Shown one piece after another: positions 37,204 through 52,596 of a stretch of DNA of 64,000 nt; within the stretch, counting starts at the first letter, position 1; every line of letters starts with the position of its first letter. Below the pieces are notes generated by a model. It saw only the letters and a program-made list of their open reading frames with translations, did no database searches and was not told the origin of the DNA. The stretch is from Parascardovia denticolens DSM 10105 = JCM 12538 (GTDB lineage: Bacteria; Actinomycetota; Actinomycetes; Actinomycetales; Bifidobacteriaceae), in the NCBI RefSeq assembly GCF_001042675.1, contig NZ_AP012333.1, positions 62,001 to 126,000 on the forward strand. The letters are read 5' to 3'. A program made the position numbers and the translations under genes.

Positions 37204-38850
37204 ATGTCTGAAGAACTGGGAACTTTTCCTGCTTCTAGATTCGCCACCGCTGATTCCGCCCCTTTGCGGGTGGCGGTCGTGGGGGCTGGCCCTGCCGGCG
37301 TTTACACGGCTGACATCCTCATGCGGCAGATCAAGGCCCAAGGTCCCAGCATGGGTCTGCCCGCCGAGGCCCAGGTCGACCTTTTCGAGAAGCTGCCGGT
37401 GCCCTTCGGCCTGGTCCGTTACGGGGTGGCTCCGGACCATCCTTCCGTCAAATTCATCATGGGGGCTTTGGAGAAGACCCTGAACAACCCCAACATCCGC
37501 CTTTTCGCCGACGTCGAGTTTGGCAAAGACGTCACCCTGCCTGACCTGCAGCGTTTTTACGATGCCGTCATCTTCGCCACCGGAGCCGTGGACGACCGTC
37601 CTCTGCGTCTGAAAGGTCACGATTTGCAAGGTGTCTACGGGGCCGCCAAATTCGTGGAATGGTATGACGGCTATCCCGACGCCCCCCTGACCTGGCCTCT
37701 GACCGCCAGGAAGATCGCCGTCATCGGCGGCGGCAACGTGGCCATGGACGTCTCCCGCCTCCTGGTCCGCTATCCCCAGGACCTGCTGGGGACCGACATC
37801 CCCGACAACGTCTACCAGGGACTGGACGCCAATCAGGCCCAGGAAGTGCGTGTTTTCGTCCGCCGCGACGTGGCCCATGCCAAATTCTCGGTTCAGGAGC
37901 TGCGTGAGATGGAAGAGCTGCCAGGCGTGCAGATCATCACCGACGACGCCGATTTCGAGCTCTCCCAGGAGACCCTGCAGGTCGCCGCGGAAGACAAGCT
38001 GACCCGGCAGATGGTGGAGGAGCTTTTCTCCGTCCACGACCTTTCCCTGGATATGGAGGATGCCGGCGGGGCCGACTTCCAAGGCCGGCCGGCTCGCAGG
38101 AAGTACTACTTGCATTTCAACTCCAACCCGGTGGAGATCCTGGGCGAAGATGGGGAAGTGCGGTCCATCCGGATCGAGCGGACCCAGACCAGTCCTGATG
38201 GGCGTATGATTTCCACAGGCGAATTCACCGATTATCCGGTGGACGCCGTCTACCATGCGATCGGCTACAAGCCGGCCCAGGTGGCTGGCATCCCCTATGA
38301 TGAGTCCGCTTACACTTTGCGGAATGAAGGCGGTCGCATCGTGACCGGCCCAAAGGATGATGGTGGCGAGGGCGGCCAGAAGGATGTTGCCGGTCAGAAT
38401 GGCGATGGCAGGAATGGCGAGGGCGAGAGCATCATCCCCTTTACTTATGCGACCGGCTGGGCCAAACGCGGACCGGTGGGCTTGATCGGCTCCACCAAGT
38501 CCGACGCCCTGGACACGGTCAGCGCCATCCTCAATGATTGGGCCGTTTCGGGCAAGGCCGGTCACATCGCCGCCGAAACCGACCAGGACCCCCATGCCAT
38601 CGAGCGCTTCCTGGCCGACCGCGGCATCGCCCCCATGACCTACCAGGATTGGCGTCTGGTCGACCAATATGAGCGGTCCGAAGGGGCCAAGGTCGGTCGC
38701 GAACACATCAAAGTGGTTTCCGCCGACCAGCTGCGGGCCATCGGTCATCAAACCGGCGCCGAAACCAGTGTTGAGACCGATGCCAAAACTGGCGTCGAAA
38801 ATGATGCCAAAGCTAACCTCGAAACCGATGCCAAATCTGACATCGACTGA
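37204..38850 (+). CDS. fprA: Ferredoxin/flavodoxin-NADP+ reductase, FprA type
   Basis: A 548-residue FAD flavoprotein of the adrenodoxin-reductase type, moving electrons between NADPH and ferredoxin or flavodoxin. FAD motif VAVVGAGPAGVYTADILMR at the N-terminus, LPVPFGLVRYGVAPDHPSVK, and the NADP motif IAVIGGGNVAMDVSRLL. An internal Gly/Gln/Asn-rich insert (GGEGGQKDVAGQNGDG) near residues 385 to 405 and a C-terminal acidic tail of repeated TDAK/ETD units (last 30 residues) are unusual and come from degenerate short DNA repeats. AAGGAG precedes the ATG. Followed by htpX after 32 bp. Confidence 0.93.
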   Translation: MSEELGTFPASRFATADSAPLRVAVVGAGPAGVYTADILMRQIKAQGPSMGLPAEAQVDLFEKLPVPFGLVRYGVAPDHPSVKFIMGALEKTLNNPNIRLFADVEFGKDVTLPDLQRFYDAVIFATGAVDDRPLRLKGHDLQGVYGAAKFVEWYDGYPDAPLTWPLTARKIAVIGGGNVAMDVSRLLVRYPQDLLGTDIPDNVYQGLDANQAQEVRVFVRRDVAHAKFSVQELREMEELPGVQIITDDADFELSQETLQVAAEDKLTRQMVEELFSVHDLSLDMEDAGGADFQGRPARRKYYLHFNSNPVEILGEDGEVRSIRIERTQTSPDGRMISTGEFTDYPVDAVYHAIGYKPAQVAGIPYDESAYTLRNEGGRIVTGPKDDGGEGGQKDVAGQNGDGRNGEGESIIPFTYATGWAKRGPVGLIGSTKSDALDTVSAILNDWAVSGKAGHIAAETDQDPHAIERFLADRGIAPMTYQDWRLVDQYERSEGAKVGREHIKVVSADQLRAIGHQTGAETSVETDAKTGVENDAKANLETDAKSDID

Positions 38851-38882
38851 TTCAGAACTGACTGCGAGATAGGACTTCTACG

Positions 38883-39944
38883 ATGGGCAATCAAAAATTC
38901 CATGTGCACGGTCACGCTAACGGGCTGAAGACCATCATTCTCTTCGGGCTTATGTGGGCGGTCATCCTCCTGATTTGGTATTTGACCGGGGCTCGCCAAT
39001 CCACCCTGGTCTATTATCTGGTCGTCGCCGTGATCATGACCTTCGGCTCCTACTGGTTCTCGGACAGGCTGGCCACCGCCTCCATGGGCGCTCGCCAGGT
39101 CTCGGAGGAGGAGGCGCCCAATCTCTATGCCATCGTGCGCGAGCTGTCCACCAAGGCCGGCAAACCCATGCCGAAGATCTACATCGCCCCGACCATGTCT
39201 CCCAACGCCTTCGCGACCGGCCGCAACGAGAGGCACGCGGCGGTCTGCTGTACCCAAGGGATCCTGCAGATGCTCAACTATCGCGAGATCCGCGGCGTCC
39301 TGGGCCATGAGCTCATGCATGTCTATAACCATGACATCCTCACTTCGTCCATCGCCTCCGCTATGTCCATGGTCATCACTTACCTGGGTTATTCCCTCAT
39401 GTACTTCGGCGGCGGCCGGGATGATGACCGCCGCGGAGCCAATCCGCTGGGCGCCTTGCTGGCCATGATCCTGGCCCCCATTGGCGCCTCGCTGATTCAG
39501 ATGGCCATCTCCCGCACCCGCGAGTACGACGCGGACGAAGACGGCAGCAAGCTGACCGAGGATCCGGAAGCTTTGGCGAACGCCTTGACCAAGATCGAGG
39601 CCGGGGTGGCGGCGGCCCCCATGCGGCCGTCCAACGCGACCCGGACCATGTCCGCCGTCATGATCGCCAACCCCTTCAGCGCCAAATCCGTCAGCCAGCT
39701 TTTCTCCACCCATCCGCCCACCGCCGACCGCATCGCCCGCTTAGAGGAAATGCAGGCCGAAATGTACGGGAGCGGAGGTGCGAACATGGCCGGAGCAGCG
39801 GGCGCGACCGGCGTGGCCGGCGTCATGAACCTGGCTGAGAACGAGGCCGCGAACGTGGACGGCCCCGGCGCCGGCCCCCAAATGCCGAATCAGGCATCGG
39901 GTCAGCCGTCTGGTCAAATGCCGAATTCTGGTCCTTTCGCCTAA
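38883..39944 (+). CDS. htpX: HtpX-like membrane zinc metalloprotease (M48)
   Basis: A 353-residue inner-membrane protease for quality control of membrane proteins. Two N-terminal helices (about 17 to 60), then the zinc site GVLGHELMHVYNHD (HExxH), two more hydrophobic segments (SMVITYLGYSLMYF and LGALLAMILAPIGAS), and the third-ligand motif EYDADEDG. The last 60 residues are Ala/Gly/Pro/Gln-rich low complexity and exceed the usual length of about 290. Starts 32 bp after fprA, so probably co-transcribed. Confidence 0.93.
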   Translation: MGNQKFHVHGHANGLKTIILFGLMWAVILLIWYLTGARQSTLVYYLVVAVIMTFGSYWFSDRLATASMGARQVSEEEAPNLYAIVRELSTKAGKPMPKIYIAPTMSPNAFATGRNERHAAVCCTQGILQMLNYREIRGVLGHELMHVYNHDILTSSIASAMSMVITYLGYSLMYFGGGRDDDRRGANPLGALLAMILAPIGASLIQMAISRTREYDADEDGSKLTEDPEALANALTKIEAGVAAAPMRPSNATRTMSAVMIANPFSAKSVSQLFSTHPPTADRIARLEEMQAEMYGSGGANMAGAAGATGVAGVMNLAENEAANVDGPGAGPQMPNQASGQPSGQMPNSGPFA

Positions 39945-39948
39945 GTCG

Positions 39949-40098
39949 CTGGAATCAGTAACCTCGCCATAATCGCTGACTTGTCAGAATAGCCAACCCG
40001 CCGAAGTCGCTAGCTCGCCATAATCGTTAATTCACCGGAATCGCTGACCTGTCAGAATAGCCAATCCACCGAAACCGTTAGATCACCGAACAATTCGC
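39949..40098 (+). repeat. Degenerate tandem repeats between htpX and tRNA-Gly
   Basis: CTCGCCATAATCG occurs at 39963-39975 and 40014-40026, and TGTCAGAATAGCCAA at 39982-39996 and 40050-40064, among many variants of TCGCTGA/TCGCTAG and CACCGAA. The array is imperfect, with units of about 50 to 68 bp made of 17-bp subunits. No spacers of CRISPR type. Confidence 0.7.
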
Positions 40099-40177
40099 CA
40101 CGATTTCACCCGCTGTTTGCCCCTATGTGTTACACTAGCTTCTGTTGGTTGGACGTCCTCTAATGCCAACCAACTTT

Positions 40178-40248
40178 GCGGATGTAGTTCATCGGTAGAA
40201 TGGAAGCTTCCCAAGCTTCAGAGGCGGGTCCGACTCCCGTCATCCGCT
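40178..40248 (+). tRNA. tRNA-Gly (anticodon CCC)
   Basis: Acceptor stem GCGGATG/CATCCGC, D-arm with TTCATCGGTAGAA, anticodon stem GAAGC/GCTTC with loop TTCCCAA (anticodon CCC), and T-arm GCGGG-TCCGACT-CCCGT. The discriminator is T and CCA is not encoded. It stands alone and is followed by a strong terminator. Confidence 0.95.
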
Positions 40249-40254
40249 CCCTTC

Positions 40255-40285
40255 AGCCCCGAATCTTACGGTTCGGGGCTTTTTC
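40255..40285 (+). terminator. Rho-independent terminator after tRNA-Gly
   Basis: Perfect 9-bp stem AGCCCCGAA/TTCGGGGCT with an 8-nt loop, followed by TTTTC. Confidence 0.92.
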
Positions 40286-40404
40286 GTGGAGGTCAAAGTG
40301 ACACTCAACGCATGTAGAAAAACGACTTTGGCGGAATCAAGCCAATCTCGATTTTGTACTTGCGTTCAGTGCCATTTGGGCCCCGTATATCGGGGAAATT
40401 TGCC

Positions 40405-40441
40405 TTGCCGGATGTAGGAAAGCCGTGTGATAATGGGTACA
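40405..40441 (+). promoter_or_regulatory. Promoter of fba, apparently leaderless
   Basis: TTGCCG (40405-40410), an 18-nt spacer, and extended -10 TGTGATAAT with the hexamer at 40429-40434. Only 6 nt separate the -10 from the fba ATG at 40441, so transcription should begin at or within a base of the start codon. No Shine-Dalgarno is present. Confidence 0.7.
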
Positions 40442-41502
40442 TGACTATTGCAACACCGGAACGTTATCAGGAAATGCTCGACGCCGCGCGCAAAGGCGGT
40501 TACGCTTATCCGGCCATCAATGTGACCAGTTCCCAGACTTTGAACGCGGCCTTGCAAGGCTTCGCCGACGCTCAGTCCGACGGTATCATCCAGGTTTCGG
40601 TGGGGTCCGCGTCCTACCTGTCCGGCCAGCGCGTGACCGACCGGGTGACGGGGTCCCTAGCCTTGGCCAAGTACGCCCATGAGGTCGCCAAGCACTACCC
40701 CAACATCACCATCGCCTTGCATACCGATCATTGCGCCAAGCAGTATCTGGACGGATGGGTCCGCCCCCTGCTGGGCATCGAGGCGGACGAAGTGGCCCAC
40801 GGGCAGGAGCCCACTTTCCAGTCCCACATGTGGGATGGGTCCGCCATTTCCTTGGATGAGAACCTTTCCATCGCCGAAGAGCTCTTGGAGAAGTCGGTGA
40901 AGGCCCACACTATTTTGGAGATTGAGATCGGGGCCGTCGGCGGCGAGGAAGACGGGATTACCGGGGCTATCGACGACAAGCTTTATTCCACTCCCGAGGA
41001 TGCTTACAAGGTGGCTCAGCGCCTGGGCATGGGGGAGAAGGGCCGGTACATGACCGCCTTCACCTTCGGCAACGTCCACGGTTCTTATAAGCCCGGTTAC
41101 GTCAAGCTGCGGCCGGGGCTCTTGGGGACCATCCAGTCCGAGGCCCAGAAGCAGATCAACAAGGGCCTGATTTCCGCCCCCACCCCCGTGGCTCCTGACG
41201 GCAAGCCTTTCCTTCTGGTCTTCCACGGCGGCTCCGGCTCTTTGCCGGCTGAGATCGCCGAGGCCGTCTCCCATGGCGTGGTCAAGATGAATGTGGATAC
41301 CGACACCCAATACGCTTTCACCAGGGCCATCGCCGGCCATATGTTCGCCAACTACGACAAGGTTCTCAAGGTGGATTCCGGCATAGGCGAGAAGGCCGAG
41401 TATGACCCCCGATCCTGGGGCCGCAAGGGCGAGGATTCCATGGCCGCCCGGGTGGTCGAGGCTTGCGTCAACCTCGGTTCCGCCGGCAAAGCTTTGCGCT
41501 AG
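40441..41502 (+). CDS. fba: Class II fructose-bisphosphate aldolase
   Basis: A zinc enzyme that interconverts fructose 1,6-bisphosphate with two triose phosphates. The 353-residue class IIA protein shows the zinc motif IALHTDHCAKQYLDGW, EIGAVGGEEDGI, TFGNVHGSYKPG and the phosphate-binding FHGGSGS and MNVDTDTQYAF. The frame is open upstream to 40354, but homology begins with MTIATPERYQEML at 40441. In organisms using the fructose-6-phosphate phosphoketolase route it serves the lower pathway or gluconeogenesis. The promoter places the mRNA 5' end at the start codon. Confidence 0.95.
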   Translation: MTIATPERYQEMLDAARKGGYAYPAINVTSSQTLNAALQGFADAQSDGIIQVSVGSASYLSGQRVTDRVTGSLALAKYAHEVAKHYPNITIALHTDHCAKQYLDGWVRPLLGIEADEVAHGQEPTFQSHMWDGSAISLDENLSIAEELLEKSVKAHTILEIEIGAVGGEEDGITGAIDDKLYSTPEDAYKVAQRLGMGEKGRYMTAFTFGNVHGSYKPGYVKLRPGLLGTIQSEAQKQINKGLISAPTPVAPDGKPFLLVFHGGSGSLPAEIAEAVSHGVVKMNVDTDTQYAFTRAIAGHMFANYDKVLKVDSGIGEKAEYDPRSWGRKGEDSMAARVVEACVNLGSAGKALR

Positions 41503-41742
41503 GGCTTTGTGATAAGACCTCTCGTCGGATTTCCGCCGGTGCGGTAGGCTGAAGTTTTGCGCTGATGTCTTAAGTTGAGGCTTGGGGTAGGCGCTGACTT
41601 TCTTCTGGCCCAGCCCCTCGCCTCCGGCCCGCGGCCGCCCAAGACCTTCGTCCCCTGCTTTCGTAATCCTTGCCTCGCGAGCCATCACATTGTGAGACGG
41701 TTGGGGGCTTCCTTTTTCTCCGGCTTCTTCGCGCCCTTGTAG

Positions 41743-43080
<1,338 letters not shown>

Positions 43081-43091
43081 TTTTGGGCTAA

Positions 43092-44816
43092 TCAAACCTG
43101 AATCAATCCAGCTTGTTCCGTTGGCCGACCGAAATCGGTCACCGGACTGTTTTCGCACAATTCGGTCATGAGCTTGCGGGCATGCCTTTCGTCGATTCCC
43201 GAGAAAAGGACGATCAGGGCGTCCCCGGCTTTCAGGAGACTGTCTTTCTGAGGGACGAACTCCTGATTTCCCCGCCGGATGGTGATGATATCGGTGTGAT
43301 GGGGCCATTCCACGGATCCCAGAGGCTTGCCGGCGGCCACGCTCCCCACTTGCACGGGGATTTCGAACATGCCCGAATGGGCGGGGATGGCCGAAATGTC
43401 CGTCTTTTCGTGCTGGGCCATGTAACGGCTGAGCAGGGCCGGGTAAATCGGTTTGATATGCAAGGCGTCGGAGACCAGCAAGGAGATGAAGGCGACCGCG
43501 GCCACCGGGAACATGTGCACCAGGGAGCCGGACATCTCCATGACCAGGAGGATGGAGGTGATGGGGGCTTTCACCGCCGCCGTCAAAGCCCCGGCCATGG
43601 CCAGGACGGCGAAGACCGGAATCGTGTCGCGGCTCAGCTGGCCCGGCGCCACGAGGATGATGATCCGGGCGAAGATGCTCCCGGACAAGGCCCCAGCCGC
43701 CAGGATGGGCATGAAGATGCCGCCGGGCACGCCGGAACTGTAGCTGGTGGCGGTGAAGAGGACCTTGACCACCAAGAGGGTGCACAACAAGGCCAGGGAG
43801 CCTTGGGCCCTTTCAGCGAATTGGATGGTGTTGGCCCCACCGCCCAGGCTCAAGGGCAGAAAGAGGCCGCAAGGCAAGGCGATGACGAGGGCGACGGCGG
43901 TCCTAGCGTAAGGAGGTATCCGCCCGTAAAGGGTCTGGAAGCCCAGGAGGCACAGGTTCATGATTACCCCGACGAGGCCGGCCACCAGTCCCAAAGGCAG
44001 GAGCCAGAGGTATTTCTGCAGGGGCAATTGCTTCACCGAAGCGAAATCCAAGACGGGCTTGAGGCCGAAACAATACTTGGATACGACGTCCGACGACAGG
44101 GCGGCCGTCATGGCCGTGATCAGGACGGAGGGGGAGAAGCTTTTATGCACCTCTTCCAAGGCGAACATCATGCCGGACAGGGGGGCGTTGAAGGCCGCGG
44201 ACAGGCCGGCCGCTGCTCCGCTGGTGATGAGCGTGTTCTCTTCCACGGCGTTCCTGCTCATCTTCCCGCCCACCGCTTTCGAAGCGGCGGCCCCTATCTG
44301 GATGGAAGGGCCCTCCCGCCCGAGCGACAGGCCGAAAAGGCTACATAAGAGACCGCCCACGAAGCGGACGATCAGCACCGACCACCAGCGCAGCTTCAGT
44401 CCCCAGAGCAAGGTCCCTTCGGTTTGTGGTATGCCGGACCCGGACGCCATCGGCTCCCAGGCGGTCAACCTGGTGATGATGATCGTGGCCAGGGCGACGG
44501 CCGCGGCCCATCCCAGGAAGCCCAGTGGATGCAGTTTCGACCATCCGTAGGCCTTCCCGGCGAATTGCGTCCCGTATTGAATCCCCAAGCGGTACCCGAC
44601 CACCAGGACCCCCGCTAGCAGGCCGCAGACCACCCCGCGGGCGGCGGTCAGCCACCGTCGGCGGTTGGCCCCTTTCAACAGTTGGAGCGTATGCGAGTAG
44701 TGTCTCAGGCCTCGATGGGACTGGGCCAAGGGTCGGGTCGCTTCGGTTTTCTCTTCTGGGCCGTCTGCGCTTGCCGCATCGCCCGAATTTGCCGTCTTAG
44801 ACTTGTCCGGATTCAT
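43092..44816 (-). CDS. ClC-type chloride channel/transporter with RCK_C domain
   Basis: A 574-residue membrane protein with the ClC filter motifs GSGIPQTEG, GREGPSIQIGAAA and PGGIFMPILAAGAL and about ten hydrophobic segments. The C-terminal 90 or so residues (FEIPVQVGSVAAGKPLGSV to LIVLFSGIDERH) form a TrkA-C/RCK_C regulatory domain. Whether it is a channel or a Cl-/H+ exchanger needs the gating and proton glutamates checked. Its start lies inside the end of the sirtuin gene (20-bp overlap), so the two are translationally coupled. Confidence 0.92.
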   Translation of the reverse strand: MNPDKSKTANSGDAASADGPEEKTEATRPLAQSHRGLRHYSHTLQLLKGANRRRWLTAARGVVCGLLAGVLVVGYRLGIQYGTQFAGKAYGWSKLHPLGFLGWAAAVALATIIITRLTAWEPMASGSGIPQTEGTLLWGLKLRWWSVLIVRFVGGLLCSLFGLSLGREGPSIQIGAAASKAVGGKMSRNAVEENTLITSGAAAGLSAAFNAPLSGMMFALEEVHKSFSPSVLITAMTAALSSDVVSKYCFGLKPVLDFASVKQLPLQKYLWLLPLGLVAGLVGVIMNLCLLGFQTLYGRIPPYARTAVALVIALPCGLFLPLSLGGGANTIQFAERAQGSLALLCTLLVVKVLFTATSYSSGVPGGIFMPILAAGALSGSIFARIIILVAPGQLSRDTIPVFAVLAMAGALTAAVKAPITSILLVMEMSGSLVHMFPVAAVAFISLLVSDALHIKPIYPALLSRYMAQHEKTDISAIPAHSGMFEIPVQVGSVAAGKPLGSVEWPHHTDIITIRRGNQEFVPQKDSLLKAGDALIVLFSGIDERHARKLMTELCENSPVTDFGRPTEQAGLIQV

Positions 44817-45696
44817 TTTCGTGCCCGTTCCCGTTCATACTCCGGTTCCCATTCCTGTCCGTTTCTCTGTCTAGGCTCGCATCCTCGTTCCCGTTCATAT
44901 CCGCATCGTTCCCGTGCTCGTCGATCACCTCCTGAACCAGCCGCGGCAAGGCCTCCTGGATTGGCTCATGGATCAGACGCGAAGCCAGCCCGTCGTACTG
45001 CGTCGCCCCCATGTTCATGATGGTGATCGGCACCCCGGCCCTCGCCGCCATGGGCGCCAGCAGGGCGGCCGGGAAAACCTCCAAAGTGGATCCGATCGCC
45101 CAGAATTCGTCCGCCTGCTCCACCAGGCGCTGGCTCTTCTCCATGGCCCCTTCGGGCAAGGCCTCGCCGAAGTAGGTCACGTCGGTTTTGATGATCCCGT
45201 TGCAGGGCATGTTGTTTTTGAAAGGCAGCGGACGTCGGCAGTGAGGGTCGGGGTTCTCGTCCAGATGGTCCATGATCTCGGCCGTATCGTACTTCTTATG
45301 GCAGCGCATGCAGTGGGAACTGGCGATGGTCCCATGGAGATTGACGATCACCGCCTCGCTGTTGCCGGCCTTCTCGTGCAGCCCGTCGAAGTTCTGGGTC
45401 GCCAGCAGGCTCAGAAGCCCCGCCTTCTCCAAGTCCACCAAGGCCTGATGGGCCACCCCGGGCCGCGCGTTCCACACAGGGGACTCCTTCTGCCACCGCC
45501 AGGAGTATTCGCGGTCTTCCGTGCTGGTCATGAAGGACTGGATGTCGTAAACGTTCATCTGTTCCGGGTGTTTGGTCCAGACGCCTTCCGGCCCGCGGAA
45601 ATCCGGTATGCCCGCGCTGGTCGATATCCCCGCTCCGGTCAGTACGGCTATCCGATAAGGATGATGCCGGTTTTGGTTCGTATGGCTCTGGTTCAT
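44797..45696 (-). CDS. cobB: Sir2-family NAD-dependent protein deacylase
   Basis: Sirtuins remove acyl groups from protein lysines using NAD. The 299-residue product has AVLTGAGISTSAGIPDFRG, LATQNFDGLHEKAG, the catalytic NLHGTIASSH and a zinc module with CMRC and later Cys residues. I chose ATG 45696 because GAGGAGG lies 8 nt before it. The last 45 residues are a low-complexity Asn/Asp/Gly/Glu tail encoded by imperfect copies of GTTCCCGTTCAT (read on the plus strand), beyond the normal end of the fold. Same strand as, and overlapping, the ClC gene. Confidence 0.93.
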   Translation of the reverse strand: MNQSHTNQNRHHPYRIAVLTGAGISTSAGIPDFRGPEGVWTKHPEQMNVYDIQSFMTSTEDREYSWRWQKESPVWNARPGVAHQALVDLEKAGLLSLLATQNFDGLHEKAGNSEAVIVNLHGTIASSHCMRCHKKYDTAEIMDHLDENPDPHCRRPLPFKNNMPCNGIIKTDVTYFGEALPEGAMEKSQRLVEQADEFWAIGSTLEVFPAALLAPMAARAGVPITIMNMGATQYDGLASRLIHEPIQEALPRLVQEVIDEHGNDADMNGNEDASLDRETDRNGNRSMNGNGHENESGQV

Positions 45697-46188
45697 TTGT
45701 GGTGCCTCCTCTTCCATGGCGAAAGTCCCATAGCGAAAGCGATGATAAGTCCTTGCCGTCGAGCTTTGGATTGCTTTGTATTGCCTTATATCGATTTCTG
45801 TATTGCTTTTTATTGTAGGCCCACATCTGGGCGAGGCGTCTGGCCCGGGGTATCGTTGGGAATAAAGGCGACACGCCGATTGTTTGCCAGGAGTGGGCGC
45901 TTCGTGTATAGTTCTTTTTTGCTGCCTGGTGCGGTGGCTTGCTGGTTCGTCTGGTGGGTCGCTTGTTGGTGTGGTGGTGGTTTGAGAACTCAAGAGCGTG
46001 TTTTGTGCTACTTTTTATGCTTGATCGACTGGGCATTCCTGTTTGGGGGTGTTTGGTTGTTTTTGGTTATTGTTTTTTGATATGCCAGTTTGTGTGCTTC
46101 CATGGGTTCTGCCGGGTTTTCGTTTGGTGGGGTTTGTGGTTGCGCCGTTTTTTCTTGTTTTTGTTGGGCCGTTTGGCTTTCCATGAGT
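45697..46188 (+). other. rRNA operon leader region
   Basis: No gene. It holds the rRNA promoter at 45884-45912 and a G/T-rich leader. TTTGAGAACTCAAGAG at about 45979 matches the antitermination/processing motif found again before the 23S gene (TTTGAGAACTGGATAG near 47924). Confidence 0.7.
45884..45912 (+). promoter_or_regulatory. rRNA operon promoter
   Basis: TTGCCA (45884-45889), a 17-nt spacer and TATAGT (45907-45912) form a near-consensus sigma-70-type promoter. Transcription should begin near 45919, about 270 nt before mature 16S. Confidence 0.8.
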
Positions 46189-51188
<5,000 letters not shown>

Positions 51189-51337
51189 ACGCATCACACA
51201 CTCCTTACTGCAGCCTGCGATCCTTGACGACACAAGGAACAGCGGATTCACACGCGATCACACGCGGCGTCCACCATCCGGTCCCCCGACAACCACACAA
51301 CCCCCCACCACCCGGTGGGGACGCATAACAGAAAGAC

Positions 51338-51455
51338 TTGTGGCGGCCATGGCCCAGGGGAAACGCCCAGCACCATTCCGAACCTGGAAGCTAAGACCTG
51401 GCACGGCAATGATACTCCACCCGACAGGGTGCGGGAAAGTAGCACGCCGCCACAC
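51338..51455 (+). rRNA. rrf: 5S ribosomal RNA
   Basis: Terminal helix GTGGCGGC/GCCGCCAC encloses CCCAGGGGAAACGCCCAG, ACCATTCCGAACCTGGAAG and the loop E region. About 118 nt, completing a 16S-23S-5S operon. Confidence 0.95.
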
Positions 51456-51467
51456 CACAACGCGGAA

Positions 51468-51497
51468 GCCCCTCCCGACGAACAACCCGGAAGGGGC
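51468..51497 (+). terminator. Probable rRNA operon terminator
   Basis: Stem GCCCCTCCCG/CGGAAGGGGC with one mismatch and a 10-nt loop, 12 nt past the 5S gene. The T-run is poor (CTCCCCTTAT). Confidence 0.6.
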
Positions 51498-51659
51498 CTC
51501 CCCTTATATATACACCCGCCCCCCTCGCAACAGCGTAAGACGACAACCAACAACACCGACAACCACAAAAACAACCACACACACAACCGAGCTTTACGTA
51601 AGCAGACGTGTGGGTATAGGGATTGCAGACGATTCAGCGATCAGACTTACTGTCGGTAA

Positions 51660-51845
51660 TTGAACTGACGCCAGCAATCAATCGGCAATCAGTAAGTAAT
51701 CAATTAACAATCAAGAATCAATCAGCGATCAAGCTGGTTCCAGTTATACAACTCGTTTCAGTCGCCAAATCTATTGCAGCAATCCAATTCCTGGAGCAAT
51801 CGCACTTCGGAACAATCATCAATTGGAGAATTCATCAATCAAATA
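51660..51845 (+). repeat. Degenerate AATCA-rich simple repeats
   Basis: Variants of CAATCA, GGCAATCAG, GCAATCCA and ATCAATCA recur across the stretch, with no coding frame. It resembles the degenerate repeat between htpX and tRNA-Gly in style but not sequence. Confidence 0.65.
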
Positions 51846-51851
51846 AATCAG

Positions 51852-51890
51852 GCCCCTGACTGGCATCTTTCGTCGATCAGGGGCTTTGCT
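51852..51890 (-). terminator. Hairpin terminator downstream of the holin-like gene
   Basis: Inverted repeat GCCCCTGA/TCAGGGGC, with a 17-nt loop. It lies just past the stop of the minus-strand holin-like gene and may act in both directions; the plus-strand side has TTTGCTT. Confidence 0.65.
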
Positions 51891-51956
51891 TATTCAGGGG
51901 CGAGCGACAGGTATCCGCCCGAAACTCAGAACTGTAAAAGGCCGGAATTCGATCAT

Positions 51957-52328
51957 TCAGCTCAAAGATCCCAGAAGGGAACTCAAGATATCGGAAAGGA
52001 TGGCCAGGATCACGGCACCGAGCAAGGCCCACCAGAAACTCGCGAAGACCACGCCGACACCGAAAACGCCGGTCGCCATGGCCGAAGCCAGGGCAACCAT
52101 GGCCACGTTGATGAGGATGGAGGCGATGCCCAGGGTGAGGAAGGTGACCGGGATGGCCAGGAACTGGATGATCGGCTTGATGGAGGCGTTGATCAAGGCC
52201 ATGAAGAGGGCGAACGCCCCATAAGCCAGGAATTTGTTGGAGCCAATGACGTGCGCTCCGGGGAGGAGCCAGCACATGATGCCGCAGGCGAGTGTCATCG
52301 CCAGCCATCGTACAAAGAAACTTTTCAT
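51957..52328 (-). CDS. Phage-holin-4 superfamily small membrane protein
   Basis: A 123-residue protein with four hydrophobic helices: SFFVRWLAMTLACGIMCWLL, FALFMALINASI with KPIIQFLAIPVTFLTLG, ILINVAMVALAS and FWWALLGAVILAILSDIL. The central KPI-FL-IP-TFLTLG stretch is the hallmark of the Phage_holin_4_2 (YvlD-like) family. Despite the name, these are usually chromosomal proteins of unknown role; no phage genes are nearby. Transcribed alone. Confidence 0.85.
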   Translation of the reverse strand: MKSFFVRWLAMTLACGIMCWLLPGAHVIGSNKFLAYGAFALFMALINASIKPIIQFLAIPVTFLTLGIASILINVAMVALASAMATGVFGVGVVFASFWWALLGAVILAILSDILSSLLGSLS

Positions 52329-52596
52329 GTCAACATTATAACGACGACCGCTGTCCCTTTCTTGAGAGCGGTGAATAAATTCAACAGGAATAACTTAAGA
52401 GGAATAGGGCTCAGGAGCAAATTACGAGAATAAATCACAAAAATAAGGCCACATGACAATCACAAGAATGAATTCAACGGGAATGGTTCAAGAGTCTATA
52501 TGCTGCCTGGCGGGTGTCGAGACAAGCTTTTCACAGGACGTTTACAAAGTCACGCCCCTGTCTAGGATAAGATAATTGCGTGGCAGGAGGCAAGGC

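Larger units (their letters stand above)
51456..51956 (+). other. Region between 5S and the holin-like gene
   Basis: No gene. A candidate rRNA terminator lies at 51468-51497, then a C/A-rich stretch (51510-51590), then about 180 bp of degenerate AATCA-type repeats (51660-51845), and a hairpin at 51852-51884. Confidence 0.7.

Noticed and set aside
39949-40098. CRISPR array
   Set aside because: Repeat units vary in length and sequence, lack uniform spacers and have no cas genes nearby.
45697-45993. N-terminal extension of the sirtuin
   Set aside because: The upstream frame runs back into the rRNA promoter region, and GAGGAGG sits correctly before ATG 45696.
51957-52328. Prophage remnant suggested by a holin-like gene
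   Set aside because: The protein belongs to the widespread chromosomal Phage_holin_4_2 family; no capsid, terminase, lysin or integrase genes are near.
52329-52596. Fluoride riboswitch before crcB
   Set aside because: I could not find the conserved pseudoknot elements; the region is simply AT-richer than its neighbours.
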